Shown here: positions 26,272 through 35,136 of the stretch, in pieces
Layout: each line of letters begins with the position of its first letter
Numbering within the stretch: position 1 is the first letter of the stretch
Origin: Clostridiales bacterium
Lineage (GTDB): Bacteria > Bacillota > Clostridia > Lachnospirales > Lachnospiraceae
Length of the DNA: 64,000 nt
NCBI GenBank assembly: GCA_012519695.1
Contig: JAAYPT010000080.1
Coordinates: 1-64,000, forward strand
Reading direction: 5' to 3'
Translations under genes and position numbers: made by a program
Notes under the pieces: model-generated
The model's input: only the letters and a program-made list of their open reading frames with translations
The model's database searches: none
Told to the model about the DNA's origin: nothing

Positions 26272-27036
26272 TTAATCCGTTAATATCTCCATATAAGGTC
26301 CCATTACTTTTTTCATTTTGGTTAGTGCCTTTGTATGAAGCTGTGAAACACGCGATTCCGACACTTCTAAAATATTGCTGATTTCCTTTAAAGTAAGATT
26401 TTCATAATAATATAGTGTGATAACCTTTTGTTCTTTCTCTGTTAATACCTCTAAGGATTGTGCTAATACCCTTTTCAATTCCTCTTCTGCAACAGCATCT
26501 TCCGGCTGTGCAAAATGTGAATTTCCTCTGGCATCCATTACCGGTTCCAATCCTTGATCTACATATTCATTTAGAGAAACAAGATTCGTTATTTTTAACT
26601 GGGATTGCCAATTATTCAGTTCTTCTTCGCTTACTCCTATCTCCCTGGCAATTTCCTCGTCTTGAGCATTTCTTCCTGTTTCTGTTTCTATTTTGCGAAT
26701 CGCTTCGTCAATCTTCTTTTGTTTTTGCCTTACTGTCCTTGGAATCCAATCCATTTTACGAATTTGATCTAAAATAGAACCACGAATTCTAAGGCTTGCA
26801 TATGTCTCAAATTTTACTTCTTTATTTATATCGAATTTATCAATTGCATCTATCAATCCAAAAATTCCATATCCTACTAAATCATCGTATTCCACATTAT
26901 ATCCTAAATACATGCTCAGTCTTCCCGCTACAATCTTTACTAACGGTGCATACTCCACGATAATTTGCTCTCGTAACTCTGCTGATGGATTTTTAAAAAA
27001 CTCTTCCCATAATTTTTCTCTTTCTGTTGTTTTCAT
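26272..27036 (-). CDS. fliA: RNA polymerase sigma factor FliA/SigD (sigma-28)
   Basis: Directs transcription of late flagellar, motility and chemotaxis genes. It is 254 residues. Region 2 contains EYDDLVGYGIFGLIDAIDKF and FETYASLRIRGSILDQIRKM, which end in the -10 reading DWIPRTVRQK helix. Region 3 is about 105-150. Region 4 carries the helix-turn-helix LTLKEISNILEVSESRVSQL. The position after cheD, near the end of the fla/che operon, equals sigD in B. subtilis, where distance from the promoter affects motility switching. No anti-sigma FlgM gene is visible in the window. Confidence 0.97.
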   Translation of the reverse strand: MKTTEREKLWEEFFKNPSAELREQIIVEYAPLVKIVAGRLSMYLGYNVEYDDLVGYGIFGLIDAIDKFDINKEVKFETYASLRIRGSILDQIRKMDWIPRTVRQKQKKIDEAIRKIETETGRNAQDEEIAREIGVSEEELNNWQSQLKITNLVSLNEYVDQGLEPVMDARGNSHFAQPEDAVAEEELKRVLAQSLEVLTEKEQKVITLYYYENLTLKEISNILEVSESRVSQLHTKALTKMKKVMGPYMEILTD

Positions 27037-27056
27037 TTAAAGCCCCCAAGATTTGG

Positions 27057-27350
27057 TTATTTCTCGGCCTGTGCTTCTTGTGTCCCCTGTGCTTTTTCCA
27101 CAGTTTCTTCACTTTCTCCAGCCGTTTCACTTTCTTCAGCCTCTGTCTCCGACCCGGCATCTTCTACCTCTTCCTTGAAGTTCTTATCTAAAATTACTTT
27201 TACAACGCAGCCCGCAATATAAAATACGATTAGGACAATCACAAGAATTTTCAAAAACTGCATTGTTTCCATATGTGTTATAACAGCAACAATACTAACT
27301 ACCAAACCGGCAATCAGCATAATCATCGCTGGTACTTGTTTTGTTTTCAT
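27057..27350 (-). CDS. Small two-helix membrane protein with acidic tail
   Basis: A 97-residue protein with two predicted membrane helices (about 8-25 and 32-53) separated by a short loop. The C-terminal tail is strongly acidic and low-complexity (Glu, Ala, Thr; about 60-97). The orientation is probably both ends inside. It lies between cheD and the sigma-28 gene with gaps of about 13 and 20 bases, so it is in the operon. No family is recognised. A membrane adaptor for motility is one possibility, but there is no direct evidence. Confidence 0.65.
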   Translation of the reverse strand: MKTKQVPAMIMLIAGLVVSIVAVITHMETMQFLKILVIVLIVFYIAGCVVKVILDKNFKEEVEDAGSETEAEESETAGESEETVEKAQGTQEAQAEK

Positions 27351-27363
27351 TTGTCATCATCCT

Positions 27364-27846
27364 TTAAATTGTTTTTACTGTTTTTCCTACGGACTTAATA
27401 CGAAATTCTCCTGTTTCTGTATAAAGCTCTACTGTTCGACCATAATTTAATCCGGTATCTTCTGCTTTTAAGGGAATTCCCATTTGTTTTAATTTTGCCT
27501 TAGATGCAAGTGCATTTCTTTCCCCAACGTTACCTATCGCAGAAAGTCCACTTACTTCAAACATTTTTGCCCCGCCTGCTATTTTAGCAACCAGTCTGCT
27601 CTTACTTGCTCCCGCAGCTATCATTCTTTTCACCAGTTCTTCAATTCCTGTATCTGCAAATTTTGCAATATTGGTATTATTTCTCATCTGTGTACTATCT
27701 GGCAACATAATATGCGCAAGCCCCCCGATTTTCGTTACGGGATCATACAATGCTATTCCAATACAAGAACCAAGTCCCAGCGTTGTAATCATATCTGGCG
27801 ATTTGCATATATTCAAGTCTGCCATTCCTACTTTAATTGTAGCCAT
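27364..27846 (-). CDS. cheD: Chemoreceptor glutamine deamidase CheD
   Basis: Deamidates receptor glutamines and, in Firmicutes, is bound and regulated by CheC. It is 160 residues. The catalytic Cys is C28 in LGLGSCIGIALYDP and the catalytic His H45 in GGLAHIMLPDS; a conserved Thr follows in the family. The SRLVAKIAGGAKMF segment is typical. It lies 13 bases after cheC, its partner, and has GGAGTGCAGGT upstream of ATG. Confidence 0.97.
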   Translation of the reverse strand: MATIKVGMADLNICKSPDMITTLGLGSCIGIALYDPVTKIGGLAHIMLPDSTQMRNNTNIAKFADTGIEELVKRMIAAGASKSRLVAKIAGGAKMFEVSGLSAIGNVGERNALASKAKLKQMGIPLKAEDTGLNYGRTVELYTETGEFRIKSVGKTVKTI

Positions 27847-27859
27847 ATACCTGCACTCC

Positions 27860-28480
27860 TTATATTTGGATTCCTAAAGATGTTAATATCTTATCATATG
27901 AATCAATATCAGGTAGTAATATGAAAAATCCCTGTATTTTCACATCATCCCCAAATTCTGTTTCAATCAAAAGAGCATTATCTCCAAACTGACCAAACTG
28001 TATTGCCGGTACACTTAAAATTGCTCCAGCCATATCAATTGCAAGGTATGGTACAGATGATGTAATACACATATTTGTCATCGTAGATAACGCTGATAAA
28101 TAGGAACCTGAAATGATATTTCCAATTTCCTTTAATGCCGATAAATCAATTTCATTAAATTCTTCATTGTAATCATCCGGTCTTCCCATTAAGCGATTTA
28201 CTAAATAATGGGCTGAATCCATTTTTAATAAAAACATCATACTTCCGCTGATGTCACTTTCTACTTCCAGATAAATTCCTGCAATGGTTTCTTCTTCTGC
28301 CGAAATTGCTGCCGGAAGTTCCTGAAATGTCAAAAGTTCAACTTTCGGTACATCCATATTTACTTTTAAATTAAGCATATTGGATATTGCTGTTGTTGCG
28401 TTTCCTGCACCTATGTTTCCTATCTCTCTTAACACGTCAACGTACATGTCATTTACTTGATTCAAATCAAACTTAGCCAT
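27860..28480 (-). CDS. cheC: CheY-P phosphatase CheC
   Basis: Removes phosphate from CheY and binds CheD to adjust receptor adaptation. It is 206 residues. Both phosphatase half-sites are visible: EIGNIGAGNATTAI (E19 and N22) and KEIGNIISGSYLSAL further on. The C-terminus matches chemotaxis CheC, not the CheX family. With fliY also present, the operon encodes two CheY-P phosphatases. It follows cheW after an 87-base gap with a 10-bp hairpin. Confidence 0.96.
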   Translation of the reverse strand: MAKFDLNQVNDMYVDVLREIGNIGAGNATTAISNMLNLKVNMDVPKVELLTFQELPAAISAEEETIAGIYLEVESDISGSMMFLLKMDSAHYLVNRLMGRPDDYNEEFNEIDLSALKEIGNIISGSYLSALSTMTNMCITSSVPYLAIDMAGAILSVPAIQFGQFGDNALLIETEFGDDVKIQGFFILLPDIDSYDKILTSLGIQI

Positions 28481-28509
28481 ACTGTCTCCATTTCTACTTT
28501 ATTAGGAAC

Positions 28510-28547
28510 AGGCTGTTGCCCACGTTTTAACGCTTCTGCAACAGCCT
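28510..28547 (-). other. cheW-cheC intergenic hairpin
   Basis: AGGCTGTTGC and GCAACAGCCT form a perfect 10-bp stem around an 18-nt loop in the 87-bp gap. No U-tract follows on the minus strand. It may protect the cheA-cheW mRNA end or mark an RNA processing point. Confidence 0.6.
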
Positions 28548-28567
28548 TTCATTTTCCAAAAGCTTAT

Positions 28568-29029
28568 TTATGAATTTTCTTTTTCATCAATAATTGCATT
28601 AATATCAAAGAGTGAAATTAATTCTTCGCCGTGTTTTCCGATTCCATTGATGAAGTTGCTCTTTTCATCTTTTGCACTGGCTACCTTGTCAATTTCATCT
28701 TCGCCTAATGTTACAACTTCCTTCACTTCATCGATGATGATTCCAAGTGAACCCTGTTGTTCAACCTTTAAAATAATGATTCTGGAAGCATCTGTGAACT
28801 GATCTGGCTCTAATCCCATCTTGGTACGGATGCTCATAACCGGGACCACTTCTCCACGCAAATTGATAATGCCCGTAAAATAATTCTGTGCCTTTGGTAC
28901 TCTTGTGATTTTTTGCATTCGAACAATATTATCTACATAACTAATATCTATTCCATACTGTTCGCTTCCAATTTTTACTACAATATACTGTTTTCTATCG
29001 TTTTCTAATACTGCTACATTGCTTGCCAT
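28568..29029 (-). CDS. cheW: Chemotaxis coupling protein CheW
   Basis: Links receptors to CheA in signalling arrays. It is 153 residues with the twin beta-barrel fold. Typical segments are FTGIINLRGEVVPVMSIRT, RIIILKVEQQGSLGIIIDEV and the final LISLFDINAII. It lies 13 bases after cheA and precedes an intergenic hairpin. The same fold forms the P5 domain of the adjacent CheA. Confidence 0.96.
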   Translation of the reverse strand: MASNVAVLENDRKQYIVVKIGSEQYGIDISYVDNIVRMQKITRVPKAQNYFTGIINLRGEVVPVMSIRTKMGLEPDQFTDASRIIILKVEQQGSLGIIIDEVKEVVTLGEDEIDKVASAKDEKSNFINGIGKHGEELISLFDINAIIDEKENS

Positions 29030-29042
29030 GTTTGCGCACCCC

Positions 29043-31136
29043 CTACATCAATGCATTTGCATCTAAGATTAATGCTACTTCACCATCACCAAGGATTGTT
29101 GCGCCGCTAATAATCTTATTGTTGTTAATATATTTTCCAATAGATTTGATAACAATTTCTTGCTGTCCCATCAGATTATCTACTACAAGTCCGGCGAATT
29201 TTTCACCTTTCTTAACAATAACAACTGTTAAGCTTTCTTTTTCTTCCTCTGACGGTTCCATATCCAAAATCTTTTCCAAGCGAATCAACGGAATAACAAA
29301 ACCACGAATATGGATTACTTCTTTGGCTTGTACATACTTAATTTCGCCAACAGGTATATCTTCGATTGTCTGAATAGAACCTAATGCAATTGCATATTTT
29401 TCATCGTGTACTTCTACCATCAAAGCCTGAATAATTGCAAGTGTCAATGGTAATCTTACAATGAATTTTGTTCCTTCGCCTAATACACTCTTAACTTCAA
29501 CATCTCCGCCTAATGCTTCGATATTTGACTTTACAACATCAAGTCCTACACCACGACCGGAAATATCTGTGATTTGTTTTGTCATGGAAAAACTTGGCAT
29601 GAACAAGAAATCAATGATTTCTTTCTGGCTTAGTGCTTCTGCCTGTTCCGGTGTAACCAAACCACGTTCAACAGCCTTTGCTTTAACACGTTCTGTATCG
29701 ATTCCGTTACCGTCATCACTTACTTCGATAATAACGTTATTTCCTTCCTGGAATGCATTCAGGCAGATAGTTCCTTTTTCTGGTTTTCCTCGTTTTGCAC
29801 GCACATCAGCGTTCTCCAGTCCATGGTCTGCTGAATTACGAAGTAAATGCTGTAATGGGTCTCCAATCTGGTCTACAACTGTTCTGTCAAGCTCTGTATC
29901 TTCACCAGTCATAACCAGTTCCATTTCTTTATTTAATTTCTTAGATAAATCACGAATCATACGAGGGAACTTATTAACTACACTTTCAATAGGTACCATT
30001 CGTACTTTCATGACAGATTCATGCAAGTTTGTTGTGATTCTTTCCAGATATTCAATCTGTTCATGGAAGGTCTGACTCTGTAAACTGCTTCCCTCTGTAC
30101 TGCTGATTGATACCAATGCGTTCTTAGCAATAATCAACTCACTTACCTGATTCATTAATGCATCCAGTTTTTCAATATCTACACGCACAGTACGGTTTGT
30201 AACAGGCTTTCCTCCATTTTGCTTTTTAGCAGGTGCTGCTTTTGCTTTTTGCTGGGTTGGTGCAGGTGCTGCCTTTTCTGCAGGTGCCGGAGTCGTTTGT
30301 GCTGCCTCTGCTGTTTCCTTTTTCTCTGCAGCGGCAATTAAGTCATTATATGTTACTTTTTCTCCTACCACTTCTGCAATTTCAGAAACCGTCTTAGATA
30401 CTTCTATAATTTTCTCTAATGGTGCTTCTGTTTCCAAGAAAAAGCTGAAATCATTCTCAAACTTCTCATCTTCGATATCCTGAGAGCTTGGATAATATAC
30501 TAAAATATCACCATAATCTTCTACTGCTTTAAACACTAAAAATGCACGAGCCGCTTTCAGCAAGCACTCTTCCTGAATATAAACTGTGATACCATATACA
30601 TTTGCGCCACGTTCTTCTGCACTTTTAATGGCATCTTTTTCCTTTTCAGATAATTCTGCATTCTGATATTTCTTTTCATATCCATTCTGTGCTGCCGGCT
30701 CTTCTTTCTTTTCTTCTGCCGGTGCAGCTTTTTCTTCCGGTGCACTTCCAGTCTCTGCTGCTAAGATATCATTCAATTCCTGAATGATTGCTTCGTTGTC
30801 TTCTGTTCCTTCATCTGAACTTTCTTTTACGTTTTCCAAATATGCATCAATTGCATCTAAGCATTGGAATAATACGTCTACCAATCCGCTGGTAACCTTC
30901 ATATTTCCACTGCGCACTTCCTGGAATACATTTTCCATATCATGAGTCAAGTGCTGCATACGCTTAAATCCCATTGTACCAGCCATTCCTTTTAATGAAT
31001 GTGCTGCACGGAAAATCTCATTAATCGTATCCATATTTTCTGGATCTTTTTCCAGACTCATAATGCAGTCGGATAAGTTCTGCAAATGTTCATTTGTTTC
31101 ATCAATAAAAATTTCAAGATATTGGCTTACATCCAT
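29043..31136 (-). CDS. cheA: Chemotaxis histidine kinase CheA
   Basis: Receptor-controlled kinase that phosphorylates CheY and CheB. It is 697 residues. P1 has the phosphorylated H46 in IFRAAHSLKGMAG. P2 (about 170-260) binds response regulators. An Ala/Pro/Lys/Glu-rich linker (about 272-310) precedes P3 dimerisation. P4 ATPase has N box HLLRNSADHGLE, G1 SDDGNGID and G2 GRGVGLDVV. P5 is CheW-like, ending LDANALM. It overlaps nothing and starts one base after the cheB stop region in transcription order. Confidence 0.98.
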   Translation of the reverse strand: MDVSQYLEIFIDETNEHLQNLSDCIMSLEKDPENMDTINEIFRAAHSLKGMAGTMGFKRMQHLTHDMENVFQEVRSGNMKVTSGLVDVLFQCLDAIDAYLENVKESSDEGTEDNEAIIQELNDILAAETGSAPEEKAAPAEEKKEEPAAQNGYEKKYQNAELSEKEKDAIKSAEERGANVYGITVYIQEECLLKAARAFLVFKAVEDYGDILVYYPSSQDIEDEKFENDFSFFLETEAPLEKIIEVSKTVSEIAEVVGEKVTYNDLIAAAEKKETAEAAQTTPAPAEKAAPAPTQQKAKAAPAKKQNGGKPVTNRTVRVDIEKLDALMNQVSELIIAKNALVSISSTEGSSLQSQTFHEQIEYLERITTNLHESVMKVRMVPIESVVNKFPRMIRDLSKKLNKEMELVMTGEDTELDRTVVDQIGDPLQHLLRNSADHGLENADVRAKRGKPEKGTICLNAFQEGNNVIIEVSDDGNGIDTERVKAKAVERGLVTPEQAEALSQKEIIDFLFMPSFSMTKQITDISGRGVGLDVVKSNIEALGGDVEVKSVLGEGTKFIVRLPLTLAIIQALMVEVHDEKYAIALGSIQTIEDIPVGEIKYVQAKEVIHIRGFVIPLIRLEKILDMEPSEEEKESLTVVIVKKGEKFAGLVVDNLMGQQEIVIKSIGKYINNNKIISGATILGDGEVALILDANALM

Positions 31137-31137
31137 T

Positions 31138-32214
31138 TTAATGTACCCCCACGTTCTTAATAATTGTTGGTGCTACTTCCGTTAATGGAACCACTTCGTC
31201 TACAACGCCGGATTCTGCAATTGATTTTGGCATACCATATACTACACACGTTTCGGCATTTTGGGCTATTACATGCAATGGCTTTTGTTCTTTCAAGGAA
31301 AGAATTCCTTTTGTTCCATCTGCTCCCATTCCAGTCAACACTACACAAACAATTTTGTCAAAATCTGTTGTGCGCAATGATTCATATGTAATGTTGGCAC
31401 ATGGCTTCAATCCACCTATTGCAGGTTCATCATTCAAATGAATCTTGTGTTCGCTGCCTCCTGCTTTTACCACTTCCATATGCTTTCCGCCTGGTGCGAT
31501 ATAAACCCATCCTTTTTTCAGTATATCTCCTTCTTCTGCTTCTTTTACGGAAATTTCACTGATTTCATTCAGACGTTCTGCCATGGACTTAGTAAACCCT
31601 TTCGGCATGTGCTGTACTAAAACCATTGGAGCATCCATATTCTTTGGAAGATATGGGATTACACTTTGAAGTGCTTTCGGTCCACCTGTGGAACATGCCA
31701 GCGCTACCAGTTTCTTTCCCGCTGCTACTGCTGATTTAGATGCGGAAACACTTTTTGTTATTACTGTTTTCGCTACCGGTTTTGCTGGTGCTGTAAAACT
31801 CTTTTGTGCATTTCCACTCTTCAATACAGCTTGTAGAACACTTAACAACTTTTGTTTGAAATCTTCGCCTTTGGCCTCTATGATATTATATGGTTTGGCA
31901 ACAAAATCAACCGCTCCACGTTCCATTGCAAGCATGGTCACTTCTGCATCTTCTGTCGTAGTGGTGCTTACCATAATAACGGTTGCGTTAATATGCTCTT
32001 GTTGCAATTTTTCTAGTAATTCCAGTCCATCCATTCGCGGCATATTTACATCTAAAACAACTGCATCGTATTTCGTTGTTTTTAATTTTTCGTATGCCTC
32101 CAAGCCATCTCTACATACGTCATTTGCCTGAAATATACTATCTGTGTTTATTATATCACATATAACCCTTCTCATGAGTGCAGAGTCATCGACAACCAAA
32201 ATATTCTTCTTCAT
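31138..32214 (-). CDS. cheB: Chemotaxis response regulator methylesterase CheB
   Basis: Demethylates chemoreceptor glutamates after phosphorylation by CheA. It is 358 residues. The receiver domain has acidic D9/D10 and phospho-acceptor D55 in LDVNMPRMDG. A linker (about 145-170) leads to the esterase with serine in ACSTGGPKALQ, His in QHMPKGFTKSM and Asp in LTGMGADGTKG. ATG at 32214 is chosen for the AAGGATG site; an upstream start at 32253 would overlap the PilZ gene. No cheR methyltransferase gene is in the window, so the partner must be elsewhere. Confidence 0.97.
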   Translation of the reverse strand: MKKNILVVDDSALMRRVICDIINTDSIFQANDVCRDGLEAYEKLKTTKYDAVVLDVNMPRMDGLELLEKLQQEHINATVIMVSTTTTEDAEVTMLAMERGAVDFVAKPYNIIEAKGEDFKQKLLSVLQAVLKSGNAQKSFTAPAKPVAKTVITKSVSASKSAVAAGKKLVALACSTGGPKALQSVIPYLPKNMDAPMVLVQHMPKGFTKSMAERLNEISEISVKEAEEGDILKKGWVYIAPGGKHMEVVKAGGSEHKIHLNDEPAIGGLKPCANITYESLRTTDFDKIVCVVLTGMGADGTKGILSLKEQKPLHVIAQNAETCVVYGMPKSIAESGVVDEVVPLTEVAPTIIKNVGVH

Positions 32215-32218
32215 ATTA

Positions 32219-32959
32219 TCATCCTTTTTGCCTATTTTTGCGCTCCTGTTCAAAAATATACTTTATGATTGCTTCTCGTTTTTTCTGATCTCTTGTTAAA
32301 AATTGTACTCGGTATTCATATTTTTTCTTCCCCCTGTCTCCCTCTACTCTATTACAGGAAAGTACTCTTCCTGCATTTTCCAATAACTGATTATTATCCA
32401 AACTTCTCAATAGCATACTGATAAACAGATATTCGCCCTTTTTCCCTTCTTCTTCTGCCATAAATCGAATCCCACCACCACTTAAATCTACAGCAATCGC
32501 ATGGTTTATTTCCATTTCCGGTTCATATTCTTTATGATGACGTTTTAATTCTTCTATTTCTTCTATTTTTGCTTCATCTTCTGTGATTTTATAATATTCA
32601 ATATCCATGGCACATTCAAAACGAAAATACTCTCTTCGCTGGAACTTCTCTAATGGACTTTTAGGCTCCAATAAAAGCATGTACAGTCCATCCACTTTAT
32701 AATGCTCCTTCACCTGAGCAACGCAGCGGTATAGTCCGTTTTTTGTATAAAAAATGCATTCATAGCGAATTCCAACAGAAAGTATTACCATCTTCCCTGC
32801 ATAAATCGGCATAGATACCTCTAACAGATTATCGTTTTTGATATCCTGTACGCGGCTTTTATAAACTTTTGCCATAATGCCTTCGTTCTTTTCTTTTTCT
32901 ACCTGTTGTAAAATTCGAATATCAATTTTATCTCCTATGTTAATAAGATTGGAAACCAT
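32219..32959 (-). CDS. PilZ-domain flagellar brake-like protein (YcgR/DgrA type)
   Basis: A 246-residue protein with an N-terminal YcgR-like domain (about 1-105) and a C-terminal PilZ domain (about 110-235) that should bind cyclic-di-GMP. The two binding motifs are visible: RREYFRFECAM (RxxxR-type) and AVDLSGGGIRFMA (D/NxSxxG). It is likely to slow or alter the motor when c-di-GMP is high, as YcgR and DgrA do. It sits between flhG and cheB with short gaps (14 and 4 bases). The family is well supported; the exact effect is inferred. Confidence 0.92.
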   Translation of the reverse strand: MVSNLINIGDKIDIRILQQVEKEKNEGIMAKVYKSRVQDIKNDNLLEVSMPIYAGKMVILSVGIRYECIFYTKNGLYRCVAQVKEHYKVDGLYMLLLEPKSPLEKFQRREYFRFECAMDIEYYKITEDEAKIEEIEELKRHHKEYEPEMEINHAIAVDLSGGGIRFMAEEEGKKGEYLFISMLLRSLDNNQLLENAGRVLSCNRVEGDRGKKKYEYRVQFLTRDQKKREAIIKYIFEQERKNRQKG

Positions 32960-32973
32960 TTCACACCTCTATT

Positions 32974-33852
32974 TTACTTTCTTCTATGAAGCAAATTGGA
33001 AAATAATCGTGCAACTCCTTTTTTCATTTGAAATTGAACATCTTTTTCTTCCAATAAATTTTCAGTCAATACTGCAAAAGCTTTGGATACATTCGCCTCT
33101 GGATAAGAAAGAACAACAGGCTGTTGTTGCCTTACTGCTCGTTCTAACATAGCATCTTGTGGAAGTACTCCTAAATATTCTAATTTTCCATTCAAAAACT
33201 GCTCTACTACTGTATTTATCTTATTAAATATTGCAGTGCCTTCCTCAACGGAATCCACTCGATTGGAAATCACTTTAATTCTTTTTTCATTCCATTGAAA
33301 TTCGGGATTTCGATACAATACCTTCAATAATGAATAAGAATCTGTCAGAGAACTTGGCTCCGGTGTTGTTACAAGTATAATCTCCGGACTTGCCAATACA
33401 AACTCCAAAACGCTATCTGAGATTCCCGCTCCTGTATCAATAATGATAACATCTGCCATTTGATCTAATTCTTTCATACTGCTAATCAAATAATCAATTT
33501 GGTCTTTTGTAAGATTATTTACCCCTGTAATTCCAGAACCCCCGGATATAAATCCAATTCCCATTGGTCCTACTGTTATAATATCACGAATATTCTTACC
33601 GTGGTAGATTAAATCTCCAAAATTATATTTAGGAATTGTTCCAAACATAACTTCTACATTTGCCAATCCAAAATCTGCATCAACAATAATTACTCGTTTT
33701 CCGGATTTTTGCATCTGAATTGCCATATTTACTGCTATGTTTGATTTTCCAACTCCCCCTTTTCCGCTGGTAACTGTAATCACTCTTGCACTAGGTACAA
33801 GCTGTTGATTTTTTTGTTTTACAATATTTCTTAGCTGCTCTGCCTGATCCAT
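32974..33852 (-). CDS. flhG: Flagellar number regulator FlhG (MinD/ParA-type ATPase)
   Basis: Controls flagellar number and placement together with FlhF, and in Firmicutes helps C-ring assembly via FliM/FliY. It is 292 residues. The deviant Walker A is VTSGKGGVGKSNIAV, Walker B is IIVDADFGLANVEV, and VIIDTGAGIS follows. The C-terminal KKGVARLFSNLL is a likely membrane-targeting amphipathic helix. The start of the protein (MDQAEQLRNIVKQKNQQ) fits the DQAxxLR activator helix that stimulates FlhF GTPase. The gene is next to flhF. Confidence 0.96.
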   Translation of the reverse strand: MDQAEQLRNIVKQKNQQLVPSARVITVTSGKGGVGKSNIAVNMAIQMQKSGKRVIIVDADFGLANVEVMFGTIPKYNFGDLIYHGKNIRDIITVGPMGIGFISGGSGITGVNNLTKDQIDYLISSMKELDQMADVIIIDTGAGISDSVLEFVLASPEIILVTTPEPSSLTDSYSLLKVLYRNPEFQWNEKRIKVISNRVDSVEEGTAIFNKINTVVEQFLNGKLEYLGVLPQDAMLERAVRQQQPVVLSYPEANVSKAFAVLTENLLEEKDVQFQMKKGVARLFSNLLHRRK

Positions 33853-33855
33853 ATA

Positions 33856-35136
33856 TTATTTTCCTCCAAGCAGAATCTTTACTATTTTCTGCATATTGAA
33901 AACTTCTATATCCTCCGGCACATTCTGTCCATATGTAACATAAGATAAATCTGCCCCAGTATATAATTTCATATTCAGCATATTTCCATAGCAGTTTGTT
34001 TCATCCAGCTTTGTAAATATCAATTTGACTTTAAACTCTTTTTGATATACATCTACAATATCTTTTAAATCGCGATATTTTGTAGTAGCACTTAACACTA
34101 AATAAATTTCCTTTTCATACTCTTCTGATGCGCCTGTAATTAAATTTTTAATATCATTACGCTGTTCTTCATTCTTATGGGATAATCCTGCCGTGTCTAT
34201 CAGAATCAAATCATAATCTTTCCATTCTTTTAATGTATCATTTAATTCTTCCAGAGAATAAATAACCTTAATCGGAGTATCTAGAATATTGGCATAAGTT
34301 CTAAGCTGATCAGCAGCCGCAATACGATATGTATCCGCTGTTAACAATGCTACTTTTTTCCCTTTTTCCACTTTAAATCTTGAAGCAATTTTAGCGATTG
34401 TAGTTGTCTTTCCTACTCCCGTAGGTCCTACAAAAAATACAAGTTTTGGTGCATTTTCCGCTAATTCTATTGGCTGGGGTTGCCCAAACTTTAATATCAT
34501 TTTTTGATAAATGCTGGAAAGCATATGATCTACACTGGAACCTTTTTTTCTTACGGTTTCAACTTCATCTATAATCTGATTTACATATTTTTCATCTACT
34601 TCATTTTCTAACAAAACACTGTAAATCATTTTCATGAATTTAAAGCCTTCGTCTTCTGGTTCTTCCAGTAATTCTTCCTTTTTTGTCTCTTCCGGTGCCA
34701 ATTTCTTTTCCAAAAAGTTCTGTAAGCTTTCTAACTTTTCTTCTAAATTATTTTCAGCTGCTACTTCCTTCTTGGTTTCATTTTTCATTTTTTCTTCTAA
34801 GGATGCCCACATATTTTCTACGGTTTGTGAGGTTTCCTTTATTTGCTCTTTAGGTTCTTCTTTTTTAACCGGTTCAGGTGCAGGAATCCGAATTGCTTCA
34901 TCCGCTGAAACATCTATTTTCCCAACTTTAGGCATTTCCGGTGCCTTTACCTGAGCAGTCTTCTCATTTTCTTCTATTGCAGCCGTTACCTCGTAAGTAC
35001 TGTTCTTGAATGCTTTAAAAAGCCCCTTCGGTTTTACTTCTTTTACATTCATGATAACGGTTCCTACACCTAATTCCTGTTTTGCCTTTAAGGTCGCTTC
35101 TTCTTCTGTTTTTCCCTGAAATTTCTTTATTGTCAT
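33856..35136 (-). CDS. flhF: Flagellar biosynthesis GTPase FlhF
   Basis: SRP-type GTPase that sets flagellar position. It is 426 residues. The N-terminal basic domain (MTIKKFQGKTEEEATLKAKQ) is followed by a Lys/Glu-rich linker (about 75-160), a helical N domain, and the G domain with GPTGVGKTTTIAKIA (G1), ADTYRIAAADQL (I-box), LIDTAGLSHKN and TKLDETNCYG. The ATG overlaps the flhA stop codon as ATGA, so expression is coupled. Confidence 0.97.
   Translation of the reverse strand: MTIKKFQGKTEEEATLKAKQELGVGTVIMNVKEVKPKGLFKAFKNSTYEVTAAIEENEKTAQVKAPEMPKVGKIDVSADEAIRIPAPEPVKKEEPKEQIKETSQTVENMWASLEEKMKNETKKEVAAENNLEEKLESLQNFLEKKLAPEETKKEELLEEPEDEGFKFMKMIYSVLLENEVDEKYVNQIIDEVETVRKKGSSVDHMLSSIYQKMILKFGQPQPIELAENAPKLVFFVGPTGVGKTTTIAKIASRFKVEKGKKVALLTADTYRIAAADQLRTYANILDTPIKVIYSLEELNDTLKEWKDYDLILIDTAGLSHKNEEQRNDIKNLITGASEEYEKEIYLVLSATTKYRDLKDIVDVYQKEFKVKLIFTKLDETNCYGNMLNMKLYTGADLSYVTYGQNVPEDIEVFNMQKIVKILLGGK

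Noticed and set aside
29461-30075. A 204-codon plus-strand open frame opposite cheA
   Set aside because: It mirrors the conserved kinase domains of cheA and has no features of its own.
32215-32253. Longer CheB starting at 32253
   Set aside because: It would overlap the PilZ gene, lacks a ribosome site and adds a non-conserved N-terminus; ATG 32214 with AAGGATG fits the family start.
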